Shown in pieces: positions 50,301-59,300 of a stretch of DNA of 64,000 nt; positions within the stretch are counted from its first letter, which is position 1; every line of letters begins with the position of its first letter. The DNA lies in contig CACRXP010000009.1 in the NCBI GenBank assembly GCA_902702965.1, positions 1,054,568 through 1,118,567 of the forward strand, written 5' to 3'. The stretch comes from Spirometra erinaceieuropaei (taxonomy: Eukaryota > Platyhelminthes > Cestoda > Diphyllobothriidea > Diphyllobothriidae). A program made the translations under genes and the position numbers. The notes beneath the pieces were generated by a model that was not told where the DNA came from, searched no databases, and saw nothing but the letters and a program-made list of their open reading frames with translations.

Positions 50301-53300
50301 TGTCCGGCAGAGCGATATGGGTCCACTTGGACTTAGTTTAGTTCCGCCTTTTATTTGAGCTGAACTGCGCAGGCCATATTGCGGATGTAAAAGAGTCGGT
50401 CGAGTTGTAGTGTTCCCCGTTGGGTTACCTGGACGTGATGGCGATGTAGGCGGTACGAATAGGCATAGGAAGACACCCCTTACGTACCCTTATCTGCGGA
50501 CAAATCTGTTGCTTTTTAATAAAGAATCAGGTGTGGGGAGTGCAGAACAAGGAATCCATACAGCCATTTTTGTAGCACCGCGTCCGCAGGCCATATTGCG
50601 GATGTAAAAGAGTAGGTCGAGTTGTAGTGTTCCCCGTTGGGTTACCTGGACATGATGGCGATGTAGGCGGTACGAATAGGCATAGGAAGACACCCCTTAC
50701 GTACCCTTATCTGCGGATAAATCTGCTGCTTTTTAATAAAGAATCAGGTGTGGGGAGTGCAGAACAATTAGTCCATACAGCCATTTTTGTAGCACCGCGT
50801 CCTCGAATGGGGAGTTTAGTTCAAAAAATGTCATTCTGGCAGGAGTAAACCGTCAAGGCGCATGTCTGGATGCGGACCAAAAACTCCACCGAATAATGCC
50901 TACGTAGGTAAATATACTTATCAGTTCTCGATTGTATCTCTACCCTACTACCGTAAATCGTTCAGAGCGAAATGAGAAGGAGTATGCCGAAAAATGCCAT
51001 TCTAGTTAGAGCATGAATTTTGGGAACATTAAAAGGCTTGAAATTAATGTCCGGAATGTGTGCCGGATTGCACCAGGGGAACATTGAGGGCCCCGCAGCT
51101 GTGTCTTGCAAAACCATATAATCGGTAAAGCAGTGGTTGGTTCACACGCTGCGAGTACAGTTAAATAATCAATAACTATGCCTTAAGGACGTTCCGACGT
51201 CCTCCTGATTCAGCAAAATGTTTTGCCTTGTATTCGTCATAGATGATGATTCATGCCATAACAACGGACAAACACGAGCGTCGGGTTATCCGGACATGGT
51301 GGAGATGTAGGCGGTAGGAATAGGCATAGGAAGACACCTCTTACATACCCTAATCTGCGGACAAATCTGTTGCTTTTTAATAAAGAATTACGTGTGGGGA
51401 GTGCAGAACAAAGAGGGGTGGACCGAGACAACAGTTGTTACATGTATGTCCAAATTATCTCTAGTTGGTGGTACTGTCGATCAAAATGGCCGATTTTCGA
51501 GGGGGTACATACGATAGGTATGCTAATTTATGAAATGTCAACCGAAATTCCGAAATGCCTTTTCGTTACGAAAAGATTAATTAATTAGGGTTGTAAAACT
51601 AATCAGCCTGCTACATAATTCTATAATAATTCAGTTACCACAGGACGTCGGCTTTCGAACGAACCTCTTTCCGGCTGCATGCAAAAACTACACTCTGTAA
51701 AAAATGACTACTTAAATAGCACGCATTTTTTCATTGATTTTCGACGCCCTTAAAAACTCAATTATATTTCATGGAAAACATGCATAAAAATACTCATTCT
51801 TTTGCTCATTCGGTAAACGTTACGCCTTCTTCCAATTTTATACCCGAAGGAAAAGTACAATTAGGTTTTAAAAAAGTCCCTAATTGCGGGACTTTTACAT
51901 ACCGTGAAATGACCGTTCATAAAACGTCATATCTCTGCATTTCCCATTATGGTCGTAAAGTTAACAACATTGTTCAAATCCACTGCTGAATTCTATGGAC
52001 CCCATATAGTCCCTTCTTAATACTGTAGAGAAATTTATGGTTTTCTGCACGCGGAAAATGTACGGTTTGTAGTTTGGGGACACTGAATGCAAGTGTAACA
52101 GCAGGTCGGGTTCAAAATTTTTCGGGAATTGGAAAAGTTTTTGAAAATCGGATAATACCATCCCTTCAAGTACAAAATTTGAAGAAGACGTCATTTTCTG
52201 CTGAGTGACTAAAATAAAGAATATTGTTATGTATGCTTCCCACGAAATATAATTAAATTTTTAAGGGCACCGAAGATCAATGAGAAAAATGCGTGCTACA
52301 TAAGTAGTCATTTTTTACAGAATATGGTTTCTTGCATGCAGCCGGAAAGAAGAGAAGTTCGTTCGAGATCCGACATCCTGAGGTGACTGAATTAGTATAG
52401 AATTATGCTGCACGATGATTAATTTTACAACCCTGCTTAATTAATCTTTTCGAAACGAAAACACACTTCGGAATTTCGGGTTGACATTTCATGAGTTAGT
52501 CCACCTATTCTATGCACAATGGAATCGGTGTATACCGATTTGCTTGATTTTTAAGGAAAAGCAGCCTCTGAAGCTGGTTGCTCAGATCACAACTAGGTGG
52601 CCGGATACCAGCAGGACTCTTATGTTTTGGCGAGTTGCCATGCGACGTTGGAGTTTCGGTTTGCTAACATCAGTCAAGCGAGACTGCTGGGGAATCGATG
52701 TGTTTTGTCCCAATGCCACCAAGACCATGCGTCACTTTGTAGCCGCGCATATCCTAAAGTTTAAAATCTCACTTTCTTGGTCTAATCCAGCTTCATGAGG
52801 CCCAAATGGCCAATGAGCGACTGCAAATGGAAATAGAAGAGACACGGCAACGACTACGGGATGCTATCAATTCAGAAAATGCAACTAGAAACCGCCAGAT
52901 TGCCTTCAAGAAGACCGCCCAACGGAAGCTGAAGGACCTGAAAGCCAATCATATGGCCAGTCTGGCGGAGGTGAGGCGCCAGACTAGAGCTCAGATGGAG
53001 AACGACCGCAAGCGATGTGAGGAAAGGTATTCAGAAGAAAGAGCCCACCAGGCCGAGGAGCTCAAGACAGCAGTTGACAGGGTCTGGTATTTGTTCCATT
53101 TTCCCCATAACAGTTATTCCCTGTTCAGCAGTTAAAAAAGTTAGGTTTGTTTTGGGGCGCGCACGGATCCATAAATTTCCCGCAGCAAAAAATGTTCCGC
53201 ATGGGTGGCCAAGGTCACAAACAGACAACCAAACACCGGGTTGAAATCGGTCACGTTATAGTATCGAAGGGGGAGACGACAGAGTGCAGGTAGACAGACA

Positions 53301-56300
53301 CAGAACTGGTTTTTTACTTATGCTACCTTTGTTGAGCCAATCAAAGGCCAACATCTGTGAAGAGAAACACAAACACGCCCTCGCACACGACGAATATGGT
53401 CCACAGACGGGGTCTAGCAGATGGGTCATAAACACTTCATCGAACCGAAGTACATCAGTGCCTCGCCCTCTATCATTCTCTGTCGCTGCAGATCAGAGTT
53501 TGTTGGTTTTGGAAAACTAGTGGATCGGTGTGTACCCATTCCTGATTATACAATTACCCGGTCCGCAGCGACAGAGAAGGACAGGTGTCAAGGCACTAAT
53601 GAACTTCGGTTCGATGAAGGGCTTATGATCTATCTGGTTGACCCCGATGGTGGGTCATTTACGCCATGTGTGTATATGCATATTTGTGTTTCCGGTTTCA
53701 GATATGATTGGCTGAATGAAGGCTAATAATCCCGAAACCCTCTCTGCAATTACAGAACGGTCAAGTCATGCCATCTTCCAAGTAGGTACTGCTATTGTTG
53801 ACGATGAGGCTAAATCCGTGGTACAATCGTTGGTAAGATGTGGTTGTGTAGCCCAACCTGATGGACACAATGCTGTTAAGGTTAGGGTTACGGGTTGAGG
53901 TTAGAGATTAGGGCAACTAATTCTCAACTACTCAAAGTACAACCGCGCATCCCCAATAGTTTTTCTGTTACATACAACTATTTTACCTCTTCGCTTGTGC
54001 GTTCCGCGGCCCCACCTGTAAAAACCCTATTACCATCGGTCCCGTATTACAGCTGGCTGGGGTTCGTTAACATCAGGCGGGGCTACATAATCACATCTGA
54101 CCCAATCGCTGCATTGTCGGCGATAGTAGTCATCTGACTACACAGCCCGACGACTGTGTCCGGGTATAAGGGGCGATGGCTTGACTGGGTGAGCTCCCCC
54201 ATCCATCCAACTGTGCTGATACTGCTCTAGGTCAAAGCAAGGATCATGGCGTGTCTTAGCTGTGGCGCGTTGAGTTTGCGTGAACTCTTAACTACCGGCG
54301 TACATGCGTGTGGCACACGGTAGACGGAGACTCATACTCCTTCAACTGCTGCCGCCACCAGTTATCAGGAGGTGATCAGACGACTAACTAGCGCATGCGA
54401 GGAAGACGGCAGAGTAAAGCCATTGGGAACCCTTGACTACATTAAATCTAACGGCGATAACTCGAGGCTTAGAATGCTGCTGACTGACGCGGGGCAACAC
54501 GGTTCTCCCCTGCAAGAGGATCAGACTGCAATAGCTGCTTCTTACTGCAGCCGTTATGGTGTCTCTCACCCGCGTTGGAACCGAGTTCTCTGGGTTTACG
54601 TCAAGTAAACCACTGTGCACAGTCTTATCCCCAGTAGGTTTGACACGCACAGGACATGGGAGAGGAAGAGTCAAGTCTTTTTAATCCCTATTTAGTGTTT
54701 CGGACAGTGACTTTAGGTCGCGCCGGTCACTGCGCATAATAACACCCCAACAGATCGACCGTTGCAAGCGACGACATTCACCGTATGGCGAGCAACACAG
54801 GGGACGTAGGAACGGTGACTTGCGTCTGAACTAGTTTATGAGGATAGGAGACTTGCACTGCATCCACGGCGCCCTCTTCTCCCTCTTCACCTACCTGGAT
54901 CCAGTGTCGTGATAAAGTTAAGAAGACCGTGGGACCAGGCACAATGGCTGACAAAACCAGGTAACCCATTTACGCTTGCCATAAGCCTACTCCGCGCGCG
55001 ATGGACCGGCATTTTCATAGAAACAACAAAAACGTCTCTCTTATCGCATCTTAGCGGTAGAAACAGAGGCCACATTGTGAAGGAGCAATTGTAGCCCGAA
55101 TTTCCGTCCTGTGAAAGCCGAGTTGCCCTGCCAATTGACAGCCTTTCAAGTCATGGCTTTTGGTGCGCTGTGATGCTTTAAAGCGCGTCAGATGGTTTGT
55201 AGCGAGGAATATGCACTGAGTGTCGTGCGGATGCAGTCCACAGAGTGGAACTCAATTCTATTCGCACTCCCAAGCATCAGTCCGCTCTCCGAGCCGGTCA
55301 GTCATTGGATGCGGGATTAGGTTCAATGATTGACAGTGCTAAACGGCCCATCTGCGCGAGCCACACACGATCCATGTACAGTGCATGACCGATCTCATGA
55401 AATGTTGGCCGAAATTCTGAAATACGTCTTCGATCAGAAAGGATTACTTAGGTGGCGTTGTAATAAGGATAGGTATGCAGCATAAGCCTATGGCATTTCG
55501 GACTCACCAGGATGTCCGCTTTTCGATGCACACTTTTTTGACCTGCAGAAACTGCCTTTCGTAAAAAAAATGACTACTTATGGAGCATGCACTTTTTCTA
55601 TAGATTTTTGATGGTCTTGTAAATTCAAATATATTTTATAGAAAATATGCACAAAATATGCCTTCTCTTACTCGTTCGGTAGAAAATCACACTGTCTTCA
55701 TAGTTTATACCTGAAGAAAGTGTATATTTAGTTTATAAAAAAGTTTCTAATTATGAGATTTTTAAGACCGTGCGATGTCCGGATATACAACATCGTACAT
55801 GTCCGTTTACCAATGCTCCTAATGAAATGAACAACACAGTCCGGATCCATTGCGAAATTTTAGGAAGTTTATGTGGTACTTTCTTAAAGGCATAGATGAA
55901 TCCCCATAACTATGTTCAGAAGAGACAGTGGCGAGTGAAGGTTCCTTTCGGTAAGTACTCATCAGGCTAATACAGTTACATAGGGCGGGGTACAGTGAGT
56001 GAAACAAAAATCGATAAAAGTGAGGTTTTAAATTACAGGCTAGGCAAGAGCGGAAGGGCGCAGAAAGTTGTATGTGGTTGGTCAACCTTTGACCACGGTA
56101 AGCGCGGAGTCTGAACAAGGTTCTCTTGGGCGCATAGGGTCGGTTTTCGTAACCTTATGGCGGCCGCCTCTGCTGTTGCTAACAGGCGCTGGCCCAGTAG
56201 CTTAGGGTAGCTCGAGGTGACCTTGTAAATCACACGAAATGCTTCAATGGGGTCCACACGATGCCCTGAGTCCACTGCATGCGCAAGGATGGCGCTGTCT

Positions 56301-59300
56301 ATTCTCCCAGGTTCACCCTTTGCCAGCCATGCGGGAAGGTGCTCTCGTATTCTTTTGGAATGTCGCCGACTCCTGCATCCAATGTAACCTGCTCCACAGG
56401 AGCAAGTGAATGAGTAGATGCACATTGAGGCGGTCTGAGGTGGCAGCCTATCCTTGCCTTCTCCGCGTAGAATAGGGTTTGTAGAGAATGATATGCGAAC
56501 GCTTGCTGCTGGGAAGGTTCCCGAGACAGTTTGGTCAAGGCATCTACTTAGGAGTTCACCTGCAGCGTCTCCTTCAAAGGGGACTTTGAGGAACAACGTT
56601 TTCTTTTCGGCGGTTAGTGTGGTGGGTTTTGCGGGTTGTTCGAAAGGTTCTTTGCAATGAACCTGTCAGGGTACCCATTTTCGCGAAGCAAGTCCTGGAT
56701 TTTTATAAGTTCCTCCTCGGTACTATCTGCTGAACAAATTTTTTTAGCCCTTTGTGCCAAACACCTGACTAGATTCCGTTTTTGTTAAAGAGGTGCGAAA
56801 CTAGCGAAGTTCGTGTATTGTCTAGACCAGGTTTTCTTCCGATAGACGGTCGTTCGGATGCAACCGTCAGATCTCCTGTTTAGAAGGATCCAAACTCATT
56901 GCAGCAAACCGGAGGACAGAGCACGTGAAACCCGTTATCTCCGCGACCAGGTTGTGCAAAATGGCTATCCGAGGGCATTCATAAGTCGTTGCCTACGCGG
57001 TCGCCATCAGAGAACTCGAACATCAACACCACTGACGATATGGCATATTCTACCATACATCAAGGGCGTTTCAGAAACGACCGAGCGCATGGCTGCTGAG
57101 CTAGGTGTTGGAATTGCACACCGCCCCAAATCCACCAAGCGCAATAGGGTCATGAAAATCCAAGACCGGTTAATGCCTGAAGAGCAATCAGGAGGAGTGT
57201 ATCGCATTCCGTGTCAAAATCGTCCTTGTAACTACGCAGGGCAGACTGGACGCATGCTCGGATCGCGCATACATGAACATAAGCTGGTTGTGCGACGAGG
57301 CGACGCATTATCACAAGTGGCCGCCCACACCTACGAAATGGGTCACTAGTTTAACTTCGCAGCCACCAAAATAGTCGCCCACGCAGGAAACAAAACAGGC
57401 AGAGAATTGATTGAAGCCTGCGCCTCGGATGAGAACTCGGTCAATCGATTTATCGATCTGGCGCCGGCATACAGAACCCTGCGTAGTCACCTCCAGTCTT
57501 GCGCTGTCGATCGGTGATTGGTCTACATGCCTTATAACTGTCGCTTGTTCTGTTGCTGCCACTACCTCTGACGATGGACTCCTGTACGAGTCTGAAAGCT
57601 CAGGACAATAAACAAAGTGTTCCGGTGCTCGACTCTCCTTCACAATGTTGTCTAGACAGAAAAGATTTCAGCCAGTTATATGTCCTTGTGTTTAGTCTGT
57701 TTCTACAGAGCCTGCCTCCGGTCGCCTTGTCATCGGATCCTGGTAGGACACACGGTGGAACTGGTTACTGGCGGCGGTCGAACTGTCCCAGAATGAAAGC
57801 CGGACTCCAGAGTACTGAAGTAGCGTAATAATCTATGCATTTAAATCATCAGAGCTTGAGAAGCACTGCGCGATATATCCGCCTTAATCGCATTAGTGGT
57901 GAGGAACGGTGCGGCAGCATGGTCTCTAAGGATCGATAGTCCTTATACCCCTCACTGGCTAGTAAATGCAGTGCGTGACCGACCTCATGAAATGTTGGCC
58001 GAAATTCTGAAATACGTTTTCGATCAGCAAGGATTACTTAGATGGGGTTGCAATAAGGATAGGTATGCAGCATAATCCTATGGCATTTCGGACTCACCAG
58101 GATGTCCGCTTTTCGATGCACACTTTTTTGACCTGCAGAAACTGCCTTTCGTAAAAAAATGACTACTTTTTCTATAGATTTTTGATGGTCTTGTGAATTC
58201 AAATATATTTTATAGAAAACATGCTCAAAAATATGCTTTGCTTTACTCTTTTGGTAGAAAATCACATTGTATTCACATTTTATGCCCGAAGAAAGTGTAT
58301 ATTTAGGTTTCAAAAGTTTTCCAATTTCCAAAAACTTTTGAGCCTGATCTGCCACTGCATTAGCGTTTGACGATTTCAGTCTACAAGATGCATGCTTTCC
58401 GCGTACGGAGAATCATATAGCCATTTTGCGCAACCTGGTTGCGGAGATAACGGGCCTCACGTGCTCTGTCCACCGATTTGCTGCAATGAGTTTTGATCCT
58501 TTTAAGAGCGTCTTCACACGGTTTCGTTTGTGAGCCCCGGATGGTTGCAGTGAAAACTGGGAAGCTGTGTGGTGTGCGTTGCCTTCCTATAAACCGTCGT
58601 TTCAAGTTCATCGTTAAGGTTTCGTCTGACAAGCACATCCCGGAAGGGCAACTGCTATTCCTGTTCTTCTTCCCTCGTGAATTTTATAATCGGGAAGACT
58701 GCGTTGAGCAGGCTGTAGAAATGTTGCAGCAGGTCCTTCTTTACGATGATGAACGTGTCGTCAACGTAACGGCGCCAAAACACCGGTTCATGTTGGATGA
58801 AGGCAATCTTGTCTAACTCCTGCAGGACAACATTGTGAAGCATGTCAAGTAGACTCTAGTAACACAAAATATTTATCAGAAATTTTGATCACTCATCATA
58901 TAAAACCACAACAGTCCACAACTGATTCGCCAAGTACCTGACTTAGGTTTGCCTTATGCCAAGACCGATCTTGAGTTTCAATGTTTACGCAGTTTCTTCT
59001 CCATCTTTAAATGAAATTTTCTTTCCTTCATTCCCGCCAGACGCGCAAAGAACTCGAAGAAGGCTATGAGGCTAAGCTCTTGGAGGCGTCCCAGGTAAGG
59101 CGGTGTTTTGCGAAGGTCCTGTCCCAACAGACTCGTGCTTGAAATGCACACTAACGCAATTTATCAAATTTGCCTCACAAAGTATCCCATACGTCAAGTA
59201 GCAGACGGCTGTTTAGCAAAACCCATCTAGTGCTAGTGGATTCGAAGCACATATACCAGGCGGCTGACTATGCGACAGTAAACTTTCTCCGTTGAAGACT

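Noticed and set aside
52976..52985. alternative exon 7 donor at GAG/GTGAGG
   Set aside because: It looks like a good donor, but the reading frame continues with typical coiled-coil sequence for another 35 residues, so the longer exon is preferred.
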